The notes under the pieces are model-generated. The model ran no database searches and was not told where the DNA came from. It saw only the letters and a list, made by a program, of their open reading frames with translations. Made by a program: the position numbers and the translations under genes. Source: Legionella massiliensis (GTDB taxonomy: Bacteria; Pseudomonadota; Gammaproteobacteria; Legionellales; Legionellaceae). Taken from it: 64,000 nucleotides of DNA. The stretch covers positions 248,001 to 312,000 of the forward strand of contig NZ_CCVW01000001.1 in NCBI RefSeq assembly GCF_000756815.1. The letters run 5' to 3'. Positions 51,732 to 60,870 of the stretch are shown here, piece after piece (within the stretch, counting starts at the first letter, position 1; each line of letters opens with the position of its first letter).

Positions 51732-52913
51732 CTAAACGACTTGGCCGGCCGCCCATCCTGAGGACCATGCCCATTGGAAGTTATAGCCACCCAACCATCC
51801 AGTAACATCAAGCACTTCTCCAATGAAATACAGACCGCAAAGGTCTTTAACTTCCATTGTTTGTGATGAAATGGCTGCTGTATCTACTCCGCCAAGAGTC
51901 ACTTCTGCGGTACGATAACCCTCTGTGCCATTGGGCTTAAGACACCAGTTTTTGAAACTCCTACCAATGTCGGTCAAAACCTTATCGGACAGTTGCTGTA
52001 ATTCCAGCTCCCAATAGTCCTCTTGCAGAAAGGTGCTTACTACCCGCTTGGGGAAAACTTCCTCCAAACAATGTTTAAGGCGAGTCTTTGGCTCTTTGCG
52101 CTTACGGTTGGCTAAGTCATTTGTCCATTCACTATTAGCGTCAAGATCAATAGTCAGGTTATCACCTGGGTGCCAATAGGAGGAAATTTGTAACATTGCA
52201 GGCCCACTGATACCCCGGTGGGTAAAAAGCATATCCAAAATGAAATCTTGACCATTACAAGCCACCTGACAGGGCAAGGAAATTCCAGATAGAGCACTAA
52301 AGCGTTCCTTATCCTCGGGTTGCAAAGTGAAGGGAACCAGGCCAGCACGTGTCGGCAGTACAGTCAAACCAAATTGGCTAGCGATTTGATAGCCATAGGG
52401 TGAAGCACCCATGGTTGGTATAGACAAACCTCCCGTAGCAATCACGAGAGATTGAGAAGATAGTTTTTCTCCAGATGCGAGACTAAGTCTAAAGCCCTTT
52501 TCTGTCTTGGCAATTTCCTTAATGCTAGTATTTAAACGGATGCTAACTTTTTCATTTTCACAGTTTGACACCAGCATTCCAACAATATCGGAGGCTTTGT
52601 TATCGCAAAATAATTGGCCATGTGACTTTTCATGAAAAGGAATATGGTGTTTTTTGACCAAAGCAATAAAATCGTAGGAGGTATAACGCTTTAGCGCTGA
52701 TTTACAAAAATGCGGGTTTGCTGACAAATAATTATCAGCCTCAATAAAATAGTTGGTGAAATTACAACGGCCACCACCAGACATAAGGATCTTTTTGCCA
52801 ACCTTGTTGGCATGGTCAAGAACCAATACACGGCGTCCGCGCTTGCCGGCTTCAATAGCACACATCAACCCGGCCGCGCCTGCGCCGATTACAATAACAT
52901 CAATATTTTTCAT
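51732..52913 (-). CDS. FAD-dependent flavoprotein, HI0933/YhiN family
   Basis: A 393-residue protein with the N-terminal FAD-binding motif VIVIGAGAAGLMCAIEAGKRG, the family block KVGKKILMSGGGRCNFTN, ATGGLSIPTMGASPYGYQIA near 165 and the C-terminal GLYFIGEVLDVTGWLGGYNFQWAWSSGWAAG. Members are conserved flavoproteins of unclear reaction, suggested oxidoreductases. Length matches E. coli YhiN (400). It is probably transcribed alone. Confidence 0.9.
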   Translation of the reverse strand: MKNIDVIVIGAGAAGLMCAIEAGKRGRRVLVLDHANKVGKKILMSGGGRCNFTNYFIEADNYLSANPHFCKSALKRYTSYDFIALVKKHHIPFHEKSHGQLFCDNKASDIVGMLVSNCENEKVSIRLNTSIKEIAKTEKGFRLSLASGEKLSSQSLVIATGGLSIPTMGASPYGYQIASQFGLTVLPTRAGLVPFTLQPEDKERFSALSGISLPCQVACNGQDFILDMLFTHRGISGPAMLQISSYWHPGDNLTIDLDANSEWTNDLANRKRKEPKTRLKHCLEEVFPKRVVSTFLQEDYWELELQQLSDKVLTDIGRSFKNWCLKPNGTEGYRTAEVTLGGVDTAAISSQTMEVKDLCGLYFIGEVLDVTGWLGGYNFQWAWSSGWAAGQVV

Positions 52914-52992
52914 AGAAGAAAAGATCGCCCCCCTTTAATGGCGAATAGAGACCGACAGCAAAGGGGGGAAGATTGGGAGAAACAGCAAGGGA

Positions 52993-53211
52993 TTACACTG
53001 CAGTAACGTCTTCCGCTTGTAGGCCTTTAGGTCCTTTAGTAACCATAAATTCTACACGTTGTCCTTCAAGCAATGTTTTACGACCAGCTGTGCTATTGAT
53101 CGAACGAAAATGAACAAACACATCGTCTTGACCGTTATCACGGCTGATGAAGCCATAACCTTTATCATCATTAAACCACTTAACGTGGCCGGTTTCTTTT
53201 GTACCAGACAT
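52993..53211 (-). CDS. Cold-shock domain protein (CspA family)
   Basis: A 72-residue single cold-shock domain with RNP1 KGYGFIS and RNP2 VFVHF, and basic/aromatic residues for single-stranded nucleic acid binding. GGAAAG precedes the ATG. A 200-bp untranslated leader upstream contains short inverted repeats (ACACTACTACAAGTGT), as often seen in csp genes whose mRNA folds in a temperature-dependent way, though the element itself is not proven. Confidence 0.94.
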   Translation of the reverse strand: MSGTKETGHVKWFNDDKGYGFISRDNGQDDVFVHFRSINSTAGRKTLLEGQRVEFMVTKGPKGLQAEDVTAV

Positions 53212-53424
53212 TTCTACTTTCCAAATTAAATTAAAAACACACTTGTAGTAGTGTCTATTCCGAGATTGAAGCAGAAGTTACTGCGCGATAAATACGCTAC
53301 TTTAGAAACAACAAAAAGAGGGATTTATACGAGAATAATGTTTCGACCGGAAGACATATGCCACAAGTTTTTCCATTATACCTCAGTGATTAGTAAATAG
53401 CGAGAATATCTTGTGAAATATTTA

Positions 53425-54840
53425 TCAAGAATTAGTAGAGGCTTTCCCTAGCTCTAAAACTGGTTGGCTAAAATCATTTAATTTACTCTCTAACTGCAAA
53501 GCTAATTCAAAAAGTAATTTATCCTGATTTTTTGCTGCAGCAAATTGCACAGATATCGGTAAATGGCCTGCGTGCATTACCGGAATTGCCATAGCAGGCA
53601 AACCAGCCTGGTTAAAAAGGGAGGTAAATGGCGAGAAAGCCTGGTTTTTTCGAAGATATTGCTCAAAATTATCATCGGTTGGCAAACTACCAATCTCTAA
53701 GGGTAGTTGGGCTAAGGCCGGTGTCATGATCAGATCCACCTTAGTAAGCAAATCATGTACGGGACGGGTCAATTGGTACAACTTATTTTTCGCAAAGATC
53801 AGCTGGGACGCAAGTATTGTCTTGCCTCGCATCATAAAATCCCAGGTAATGGGCTCAAGTTCATTCTTTTGTACTTCGCGCCTGGCTAAACGTTGTTTCT
53901 CTTCAATTTCAGCATTGGTATTTGCAGCAATTAGGGTTGTAACAGCTCTACCAATAGCCTTGACATCTAAGGCCAACTTTGGCCGTAGAATTCGATGTCC
54001 AAGTGCTTCTAAGAGCTCTATCATTTGGTTCAACGCTTCAAGACAAGGCGGAGCGATTGCAACCTCTGCAAACGTATCTTCGGGGATAGCGATCGTCAAC
54101 GATCTCAATTTATTACTAAACCTGCTTTGTTTTAAATTGCTCAAGCTTGTTGCCGTTAATAGATCAAACAAAAAAGCAGAATCTCGGACAGTGCGTGTTA
54201 AGACATAACCAGTCGCTAAACCAGACCAGGCCTCTCCGACCCAAGGGCCAGTAGAAATTAAACCTGGTGTTGGCTTAAATCCAAAAAGTCCACAGCAGGC
54301 GGCAGGAATGCGAATTGAGCCACCACCATCGGTTGCGGTGGCTAGTGGCGCTATGCCAGCAGCCACAGCCGCGGCAGACCCACCCGAAGAACCTCCCGGG
54401 GTGCGTGTCAAATCATAGGGGTTGCGACAGGGGCCAAAGAGTACAGATTCAGTCACATAGGACAACCCTAATTCAGGTACATTTGTTTTTGCAAAGGGTA
54501 ACATGCCTAGAGCAAGCAAACGCTCAATAAAATCGCTGTTTAAAGACGGAATTGTATCCGCAAAAAAACGTGAGCCCGCGGTATAAGGAACGCCGGCCAT
54601 AGTAAAGCCAAGATCTTTAACTAAGATCGGAACACCATAGAAGGGCTCTTTACCAGTCATTGTTTTAAGTCGAGTCAAAGCCCAATCACTACAATCTCTT
54701 ACAACCGCATTGAGCAGCGGATTTACTTCATGCATCCGTCTTAAGGCGCAATCCAAAGCCTCTTCCGGGCTGAGTTGTTTCTCTTTGATAAGCTTTGCCA
54801 ATCCATGTGCATCCTGTTGGCAGTAGTCCCTAAGTTGCAC
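53425..54840 (-). CDS. Amidase (amidase-signature family)
   Basis: A 471-residue amidase. The Ser-cisSer-Lys triad is visible: ILVKDLG (K75), [15 protein letters not shown] (cis-Ser about 152) and [15 protein letters not shown] (nucleophile S175). It hydrolyses an amide bond; the substrate cannot be predicted, and the protein is not GatA of the GatCAB complex because gatB and gatC are absent nearby. It starts with GTG 3 bp after batD with AGGA upstream, so it is the last gene of the moxR-bat operon. Confidence 0.87.
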   Translation of the reverse strand: MQLRDYCQQDAHGLAKLIKEKQLSPEEALDCALRRMHEVNPLLNAVVRDCSDWALTRLKTMTGKEPFYGVPILVKDLGFTMAGVPYTAGSRFFADTIPSLNSDFIERLLALGMLPFAKTNVPELGLSYVTESVLFGPCRNPYDLTRTPGGSSGGSAAAVAAGIAPLATATDGGGSIRIPAACCGLFGFKPTPGLISTGPWVGEAWSGLATGYVLTRTVRDSAFLFDLLTATSLSNLKQSRFSNKLRSLTIAIPEDTFAEVAIAPPCLEALNQMIELLEALGHRILRPKLALDVKAIGRAVTTLIAANTNAEIEEKQRLARREVQKNELEPITWDFMMRGKTILASQLIFAKNKLYQLTRPVHDLLTKVDLIMTPALAQLPLEIGSLPTDDNFEQYLRKNQAFSPFTSLFNQAGLPAMAIPVMHAGHLPISVQFAAAKNQDKLLFELALQLESKLNDFSQPVLELGKASTNS

Positions 54841-54843
54841 GAT

Positions 54844-56553
54844 TTATATCCTGTGTAATGGTGGTAAAGGATTCGCTTTCTCTTCCGTTGTTCCAGCTGA
54901 AGGTTTAAAATCGGCGACGGCTTGCCATAAGTCGCTACCCTGCCATGCGTCTTTAGAGCCACCCTGATACAAGCCATGAGCCAAGTGATTAATCTGTTCT
55001 TTTAATGCTGACTCACCAGCCAACTGCTCCAAATCAAATAAATTCAACAAGGTCTCATCTGGCCACTGTAATTGCCCCCATTTGAGCAAGGCATTGCGAG
55101 CCTCCTTTGGCTGGTTGTTTGCACAGGCTAGCGACAGTTCCTTCATGATTTGCGCTTTTGACTGGCCAGGCTGAGTCTGCCCTACTCGCTGCCAACGCCA
55201 AGCCACAACGGTAAGCAGCCAAGCAAGTGCAAAGACCCCTGCAACCCACCAAGCTAGAGCTGACTGAGGCTTCACTTGCGGAGACGGATTATTAGCTGGA
55301 CTTTTCTTCTGTGACGGCGGTTTGCTTTGCGATGGTGCTGCAGTTTGCACAACCGGGGCTGGTGTCTTATTCACTTTGCCAGTACCTGCAGCTGCGGTTA
55401 CATCGATAGCAAATCCAGGCAATGAACTTATCTCTTCTTTACCGGTACTAGTATTAAACCAGGCCAGGCTAAGGGTAGGAATAGTCACCTTTCCTGACTT
55501 GTTAAATAAATAAGTTACCTTAACTGTTGATGTTCCAACCAAATCTTGCTGTCTGAATTGGTTGTTAGTTACAGGCTGTTCAGGATAAACACTGAATTGA
55601 TCCGAATTAGCAAAATCAAGCGTTGGCAGCAGCTGAGCAGGTACAGCCGCGGCTTGTAAAACCACTGTTCTTACTAAAGTAGAGCCCTCCATTAAAGTGG
55701 CCGTACTCTTGTCATAACTTTCACTAAGCGTGACTTGTTTAGCAGGTAACCAATTTTTTCCCTTAAATTGTGGTGGAATAGGCTTCACATTAAGAGTCGT
55801 CGGTTGCGCTTCTACACTTATACGCTTGGGAGAGAAATCATAGATCAGGGCATTAAAGGAAGGGGGTTTAATCTTTAAATATCCCGTTTTTTGGGGGAAT
55901 ACTGCAAATTGTTGTTCTTCTACCGCGTACATTCGCCCATTCTCAGTAACCTGGTAACGGCGACCAGTTCCCATTGGTACAAACAGCGCATCCTCTACTT
56001 CAGGCGGTTGGTAATTAGCATCCAATAAACGACTGCTATTGAATAACCTTACGGTATAAATAATTTGCTGATTAACATAAGGGCTTGGGTTACTTACATC
56101 AGTAGTCAACATAATATCCTGTTGCTGCTGCTGTTGCATAACCCGCGGCTGAGCTGGATTCTGCTGAGATTGTGGCGTTGGTGTTGTCGCTGCAGGCGCC
56201 TCGTCAGTTACTTCAATTGTTAAAGGCGCTGTCTTTTCATTACCAACTTGTATTGAAGGGATAGACAGCAAACCAGTTCGTTTAGCTGTCATTACTAAGG
56301 TCCATTCGCTAATTGAACGAACCTGGCCATTAACAATACTGTAATTAATATTGCTCTCTGAACTATCAATCGAAAAATCTTTTTGCAAGGGCATTAGATC
56401 CGGCGCAGCATTAATTTGTGAACCCTCTATAGTGAGGGTTAAGGTAAACGGTTGCCCTAATTGGACTTGGGGTTTATCTACTCTTAATGAAACCTCTGCG
56501 AAAGCCAGGCCATAGCAGCAAAGTAAAATTAAACCTAATATAAATCGTTTCAT
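54844..56553 (-). CDS. batD: BatD-like protein
   Basis: A 569-residue protein with a signal peptide (residues 2-19, cleavage at AFA), several Ig-like beta domains (about 20-130, 150-260, 280-400), a Ser/Pro/Gln linker and one membrane helix near 433-455 (ALAWWVAGVFALAWLLTVVAW), then a short cytoplasmic helical domain. This is the BatD layout. The longer frame begins at a GTG (56562); the ATG at 56553 follows GGGGGTGG and overlaps the batC stop (ATGA). The Bat proteins are thought to act with MoxR in envelope stress or protein assembly. Confidence 0.88.
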   Translation of the reverse strand: MKRFILGLILLCCYGLAFAEVSLRVDKPQVQLGQPFTLTLTIEGSQINAAPDLMPLQKDFSIDSSESNINYSIVNGQVRSISEWTLVMTAKRTGLLSIPSIQVGNEKTAPLTIEVTDEAPAATTPTPQSQQNPAQPRVMQQQQQQDIMLTTDVSNPSPYVNQQIIYTVRLFNSSRLLDANYQPPEVEDALFVPMGTGRRYQVTENGRMYAVEEQQFAVFPQKTGYLKIKPPSFNALIYDFSPKRISVEAQPTTLNVKPIPPQFKGKNWLPAKQVTLSESYDKSTATLMEGSTLVRTVVLQAAAVPAQLLPTLDFANSDQFSVYPEQPVTNNQFRQQDLVGTSTVKVTYLFNKSGKVTIPTLSLAWFNTSTGKEEISSLPGFAIDVTAAAGTGKVNKTPAPVVQTAAPSQSKPPSQKKSPANNPSPQVKPQSALAWWVAGVFALAWLLTVVAWRWQRVGQTQPGQSKAQIMKELSLACANNQPKEARNALLKWGQLQWPDETLLNLFDLEQLAGESALKEQINHLAHGLYQGGSKDAWQGSDLWQAVADFKPSAGTTEEKANPLPPLHRI

Positions 56554-57542
56554 TGATACCACCCCCCTTCTCTGCGTAAGTGATCACGCAAAAATTTCTC
56601 TCGCATCAAACCCCCTGGATCATCTGGGATTAAGCGTAGCCATTGATCCTTTGCTTGCTGCTTTTCAAGCTCCTCAGAATTTTTAGCTTCTTCTGCATCC
56701 TGACTCTGCTTATCTTGGTTTGTTTGCTCTTTATTCTGCTGGTTTTGATCCTGCTGATCCTTACCCTGTTGGTTTTGATCCTGCTGATCCTTACCCTGTT
56801 GGTTTTGATCTTGCTGATCCTTACCCTGTTGGTTTTGATCCTGCTGATCCTTGCCCTGTTGGTTTTGATCCTGCTGATCCTTACCCTGTTGGTTTTGATC
56901 CTGCTGATCCTTACCCTGTTGGTTTTGATCCTGCTGATCCTTGCCCTGTTGGTTTTGATCCTGCTGATCCTTACCCTGTTGGTTTTGATTCTGCTGATCC
57001 TTACCCTGTTGGTTTTGATTCTGCTGATCCTTACCCTGTTGGTTTTGATTCTGTTGATCCTTACTCTGTTGGTTTTGATCCTGCTGATCCTTGCCCTGTT
57101 GGTTTTGATTCTGTTGATCTTTGTCTTGCTGGTTTTGATTCTGCTGATCTTTATTTTGCTGATTTTTATTTAACAATTCTTCCAAGAGCTTACGATTATA
57201 TAGGGCATCTTTGTTATTAGGATTGAGGGCCAAAGCTTTATTGTAAGCCTTAATTGCCTGCTCATATTGCCCTAAATGAGCCAATGCATTTCCCTGATTG
57301 TAATAGGCAGTCTCAGTACTCAAGGTCTGATATTGCGCTGCTGCCTGCTTATAATCACCCGCTCGATAAGCAGCAGCTGCTCGCCAATCAGGCTGCTGAA
57401 AGGTCGTTTCTGCCTGTTTAAATTGTCCATCCTTCATCAGTTCCTGTGCCTGTTGATTTTTTGTAAACCAAAGATCGCTCCAACTGAAAGCAAAAATACT
57501 GTGGGCAGAGCCTAATAGTAGTAAAAACAAGACTCTTTTCAT
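56550..57542 (-). CDS. batC: TPR protein with KDQQDQNQQ repeats (BatC-like)
   Basis: A 330-residue protein: N-terminal signal peptide or anchor (about 3-18), tetratricopeptide units around residues 38-115 (YYNQGNALAHLGQYEQAIKAYNKALALNPNNKDALYNRKLLEELL), then about 150 residues of an imperfect ten-residue repeat (GKDQQDQNQQ), then a charged end. TPR domains mediate protein contacts; the repeat is probably disordered. Start and stop overlap batB and batD by ATGA, so translation is coupled across the operon. The TPR-plus-Gln-rich-tail layout is typical of BatC in gammaproteobacteria. Confidence 0.87.
   Translation of the reverse strand: MKRVLFLLLLGSAHSIFAFSWSDLWFTKNQQAQELMKDGQFKQAETTFQQPDWRAAAAYRAGDYKQAAAQYQTLSTETAYYNQGNALAHLGQYEQAIKAYNKALALNPNNKDALYNRKLLEELLNKNQQNKDQQNQNQQDKDQQNQNQQGKDQQDQNQQSKDQQNQNQQGKDQQNQNQQGKDQQNQNQQGKDQQDQNQQGKDQQDQNQQGKDQQDQNQQGKDQQDQNQQGKDQQDQNQQGKDQQDQNQQGKDQQDQNQQGKDQQDQNQQNKEQTNQDKQSQDAEEAKNSEELEKQQAKDQWLRLIPDDPGGLMREKFLRDHLRREGGWYQ
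56743..57165. repeat. 30-bp in-frame tandem repeat, about fourteen copies
   Basis: The block CTGCTGATCC(T)TACCCTG recurs every 30 bp from 56751 to about 57141, giving fourteen units with scattered variants (CTGTTGATCC, TTGTCTTGC). The array lies within batC and keeps frame. Copy number is likely to vary between strains. Open frames on the opposite strand are mirrors of it. Confidence 0.9.
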
Positions 57543-58468
57543 GAACTAATCCTCTGCAACCATCCTCTCCTGAATACGGGTAATAAAAGGAGCAAAGCAG
57601 GGATTAAAAACCAGCGTCCTTCATCGCGCCAGAGGGGAATATCATCATCTTTGCTAAGGGCGAATTTTTCTTCATTGACCGAGGATCGCAGCCATTTATC
57701 CAAATCATCTGAGGTATCAGCAAAGGCTACCAATTGCCCTTGCCCAGCGGTTGCCAAATCCTGAAAGGAGGCACTCAATACTTTATTCGCTAGTATTGGC
57801 ATCACCGAAGTATTAATTCCTTTCGCAGCAAGTGACCTGGCTGCTGAAATTGCTTCCAAACTGGGCGTGTCGCCGGTCATAACCAGGATTTGCCCGGCGT
57901 TGAATCCAGCGTTAGTAATTAATTTTCCTGCGTCTTCAAGTGCGCTATTCAACTGTTGACCTTCAACGGGCATGATATCCGGACTCAGCGATGATAAAAG
58001 CGCATCAATAGTCTGGGCATCATCAGTCAAGGGTGAAACGACAAAGGGTTCCCCGGTGTAGGCTATCAAGCCAAATTGGCCTACATCACGGCGTTTGAAT
58101 AAATCATGTAATTTAAATTTTGCGCGGGTTAAGCGGTCAGGCGCAATGTCGTTTTCCAGCATAGCATCGGAAAGATCCAAAACTATGATTCTTGGTTGTA
58201 TTTGCTTATAAGAGGGTACAGGCAATCGCGACCAGGTTGGACCTGCCAAGCTAATAATCATTGCTAAGGCACTGAAAAAAAGACAGATCAAAGCAAAATG
58301 ACGCCTTCCCTGCCCCTTTTCTTGCATTAGCTGTTTAAGCAAATGCCCGTCGCAAACCGCAGCCCAGGCTTCTAAACGCGGATGCTGTCGCCAAAGCAAC
58401 CAGAATAACCAGAGGGTCGGCAAGATGGTTAGTAACCACCAGGAACGGAGAAAGTGAAGATCTGTCAT
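57539..58468 (-). CDS. batB: BatB-like VWA-domain membrane protein
   Basis: A 309-residue protein with an N-terminal membrane helix (about 12-25), a second near 60-75, a von Willebrand A domain (IVLDLSDAMLENDIAPDRLTRAKFKLHDLF, a slightly degenerate MIDAS with D-L-S-D-A in place of DxSxS) and a C-terminal hydrophobic anchor. The start at 58468 overlaps the batA stop (ATGA); the frame upstream to 58528 is inside batA. BatB is a predicted partner of BatA. The altered MIDAS may reduce metal binding. Confidence 0.88.
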   Translation of the reverse strand: MTDLHFLRSWWLLTILPTLWLFWLLWRQHPRLEAWAAVCDGHLLKQLMQEKGQGRRHFALICLFFSALAMIISLAGPTWSRLPVPSYKQIQPRIIVLDLSDAMLENDIAPDRLTRAKFKLHDLFKRRDVGQFGLIAYTGEPFVVSPLTDDAQTIDALLSSLSPDIMPVEGQQLNSALEDAGKLITNAGFNAGQILVMTGDTPSLEAISAARSLAAKGINTSVMPILANKVLSASFQDLATAGQGQLVAFADTSDDLDKWLRSSVNEEKFALSKDDDIPLWRDEGRWFLIPALLLLLPVFRRGWLQRISS

Positions 58469-59481
58469 GCCTTGGCAACCTCCTGACGCAAAATATGAGG
58501 AAGCAAACCTGCTCTTTGACTGAACCAAAAAAGTAATAGTATGAATGCTGCTGCTAGAGGCCAGGGGTAATAATCATGCTGAGGACGAATGGTTGCCTGA
58601 TCCTGGCTCACTGTTTCTAATTGGTTAATTGTTTCGTAAATTGCCTGCAGGGACTGGGTATCTGTTGCGCGGAAATAACGGCCACCAGTGATTTTGGCAA
58701 CCTCTTGTAAGGTTTCTTCATCCAGATCAGAAGAGGGGCTAGGACTAAAAAAAGCACCGCCTAAAGCGCGAGGATCTGATTCTGCGCCTAATCCGATGGT
58801 ATAGACCTTAATATTATCGAGCTTAGCCAATTCAGCAGCCTTTAGCGGCGGGAGAACGCCGGAGTTATTGGCGCCGTCAGTCAGTAAAATAATCATTCGT
58901 CCCTTAGCAGGCACGTCTTGAAGGCGTTTAACCGCTAAGCCAATAGCATCACCAATTGATGTTGTTTGGCCAGCCAAGCCAACAGTCGCATCATCCAGGC
59001 GCAATAGTACGGATTGTCGATCGTAGGTGAGTGGCGTTTGCAAATAGGCTCGGGTACCAAAGAGAATTAAACCGATTCGATCACCGACCCGCGCCTGTAC
59101 AAATTGCTCAGCAGCGGCTTTTACTACAGCTAAGCGACTGACTGGACGGCCATTCATGAGCATATCGGCAAGCTCCATACTCCCAGACAGGTCGAGGGCG
59201 AGCATGATGTTGCGCCCTTCTCGTGTCAAAGGCCTTGGCTCACCAACCCAACGAGGCCCTGCCGCAGCGAAAACTAATAAGCACCAGATTAAAAACAGTA
59301 GGCCGATTTGCGCCTGTCCAGCCAGAGTGGGCTTCTTTTTATCGACAATCGCAAGCATGGCATTATAAAAAGGCACCTTGAGGGCCGAGGGTAATTGCAG
59401 CGCTACCCGTGGGGTTAAAAACCAGATCAACAAGGGTAGCAGCAAGCAGATTAAGGCCCAGGGTGTGGCTAATTCGAACAT
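58465..59481 (-). CDS. batA: BatA-like VWA-domain membrane protein
   Basis: A 338-residue protein: N-terminal membrane helix (ATPWALICLLLPLLIWFL), a second near 60-75, then a von Willebrand A domain with a full MIDAS, LALDLSGSMELADM (DxSxS), TSIGDAIGLAVKRL (Thr) and LLTDGANNSG (Asp), and a C-terminal helix. GAGGGG precedes the ATG at 59481; an upstream ATG at 59505 is inside the previous gene. It overlaps the DUF4381 gene by 13 bases. Confidence 0.91.
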   Translation of the reverse strand: MFELATPWALICLLLPLLIWFLTPRVALQLPSALKVPFYNAMLAIVDKKKPTLAGQAQIGLLFLIWCLLVFAAAGPRWVGEPRPLTREGRNIMLALDLSGSMELADMLMNGRPVSRLAVVKAAAEQFVQARVGDRIGLILFGTRAYLQTPLTYDRQSVLLRLDDATVGLAGQTTSIGDAIGLAVKRLQDVPAKGRMIILLTDGANNSGVLPPLKAAELAKLDNIKVYTIGLGAESDPRALGGAFFSPSPSSDLDEETLQEVAKITGGRYFRATDTQSLQAIYETINQLETVSQDQATIRPQHDYYPWPLAAAFILLLFWFSQRAGLLPHILRQEVAKA

Positions 59482-59954
59482 GGTACCCCTCGCTGTTTGA
59501 TCCATCGCCTCGCATTATCGAAGAGAGGGCCTAAATCAACCGGCTTTGACGGTTGATAGGGCAGAGCTAATAAATAATTGCTTAGCGTATTAAAGTCTAT
59601 TCCCTTGGAAGTCTTAGTCAGAAAGTTAAGCCAAGCCTCACCTTGCAAACTGGCAACCTCTTCCCGTGGATAGTAGGCTAAGGCAACTCGCCGTAACAAT
59701 TCCGACACTTTCATAGAACTTTGCTGACTATTCGCTTCGTCTTGGTATTCCTGTTCATAACCTTGAAGCAAGACCAAAGCCTGCAGTTTAGCTCGTCGAT
59801 GCTTGTGTGAACGATGTACCCAATAAATGATAAGTCCCAATACTAATAGAGCAATGAGCAGCAAAAGATACCAACCAGGAGCTAAAGGCCACCAGCCGAT
59901 AAGCTCTGGTAAATGAATATCATGCAGTTTCGCCAATGCTTGTGTTTCAGCCAC
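59469..59954 (-). CDS. DUF4381 protein
   Basis: A 161-residue protein with the family N-terminus LHDIHLPELIGWWPLAPGWYLLLLIALLVLGLIIYWVHR (one membrane helix at about 27-46) and a helical cytoplasmic part. The start is GTG, supported by GGAGG 4 bp ahead. DUF4381 genes sit between DUF58 and batA in many bat operons and the product is likely a small scaffold or adaptor. It overlaps both neighbours. Confidence 0.87.
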   Translation of the reverse strand: MAETQALAKLHDIHLPELIGWWPLAPGWYLLLLIALLVLGLIIYWVHRSHKHRRAKLQALVLLQGYEQEYQDEANSQQSSMKVSELLRRVALAYYPREEVASLQGEAWLNFLTKTSKGIDFNTLSNYLLALPYQPSKPVDLGPLFDNARRWIKQRGVPCSN

Positions 59955-60861
59955 GCGACCTCCTTGGAAAAGTCTGTCGAACTAACTGCGCCAGATCAGC
60001 TTCTGCTGTCACTTGTACATACTGCATTTGCAAACGTTTGAACTGTGTCTGCAAATTTGCTATTCGCTGATCACAATAATTTTGATAGGCCTTAGACACC
60101 TGGTCAATTGTCGTATCGAATAGGAGCTCCTGCTTGCCATTGGTAATGGCATAGTGTTGTGGCTTAGGTGGACTAAGCTCTAGAGGATCACAAATGTGAT
60201 AGGCTAAAACATCATTATTTGAACGTAAACGACTTAGATGTTGCTCACTATCTGCATCCATATTATAAAAATCACTAATCACTACCAGAATACTGCCCGG
60301 ACGCACAACCCGTCTAACTCGAACCAAAACTTCACTTAAAGGTTTAGACGATTTCAGCTCATTGTTTTGCAGGCCAGCTCTTGTATATTGACTTAAAGAG
60401 GCCAGCATCGGTAGAACACCATTTTCACGCCCTCTTGGGGTAAATTCATCGTGACTTTCTGCTGAAAAAAAGACGCCACCAACTCTATCGTCTTGCTTTA
60501 CGGTGGTCCAGGCTATCATCGCCGCCAAACGGGCGGCAACAACCGATTTAAAGGCTAAGCGCGTGCCGAAGTACATTGAGGGGTTAAAATCGTTAAGAAT
60601 AATAACCGGGCGCTCGCGTTCTTCCTGATAGAGTTTGACATGCGGCCGTCCAGTACGAGCTGTTACTCGCCACTCCATATGACGTATCTCATCGCCCGCC
60701 TGATAATTGCGTACCTCGGCAAAGTCCATCCCGCGGCCACGCAACTTGGATAGATGATTACCAGCACGCACCGCACTGTATTCAGGCTTGTAATTTGTTC
60801 GGCGCGCATAGCGCTTAAGTGCGATTAGCTCATTCAGCTCAATACTTAAACCATCAGTCAT
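59947..60861 (-). CDS. DUF58 protein
   Basis: A 304-residue soluble protein. The DUF58 signature GRGMDFAEVRNYQAGDEIRHMEWRVTARTGRPHVKLYQEERERPVIILNDFNPSM is near residues 40-95; the rest resembles a von Willebrand A fold. DUF58 proteins are constant partners of MoxR ATPases. It starts 9 bp after moxR and overlaps the DUF4381 gene by 8 bases. Confidence 0.93.
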   Translation of the reverse strand: MTDGLSIELNELIALKRYARRTNYKPEYSAVRAGNHLSKLRGRGMDFAEVRNYQAGDEIRHMEWRVTARTGRPHVKLYQEERERPVIILNDFNPSMYFGTRLAFKSVVAARLAAMIAWTTVKQDDRVGGVFFSAESHDEFTPRGRENGVLPMLASLSQYTRAGLQNNELKSSKPLSEVLVRVRRVVRPGSILVVISDFYNMDADSEQHLSRLRSNNDVLAYHICDPLELSPPKPQHYAITNGKQELLFDTTIDQVSKAYQNYCDQRIANLQTQFKRLQMQYVQVTAEADLAQLVRQTFPRRSRG

Positions 60862-60870
60862 AGCACACCC

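Noticed and set aside
56643-57220. Two long open frames opposite the batC repeat
   Set aside because: A 30-bp repeat stays open in several frames; products are simple Leu/Val or Asp/Pro repeats and the operon structure supports only batC.
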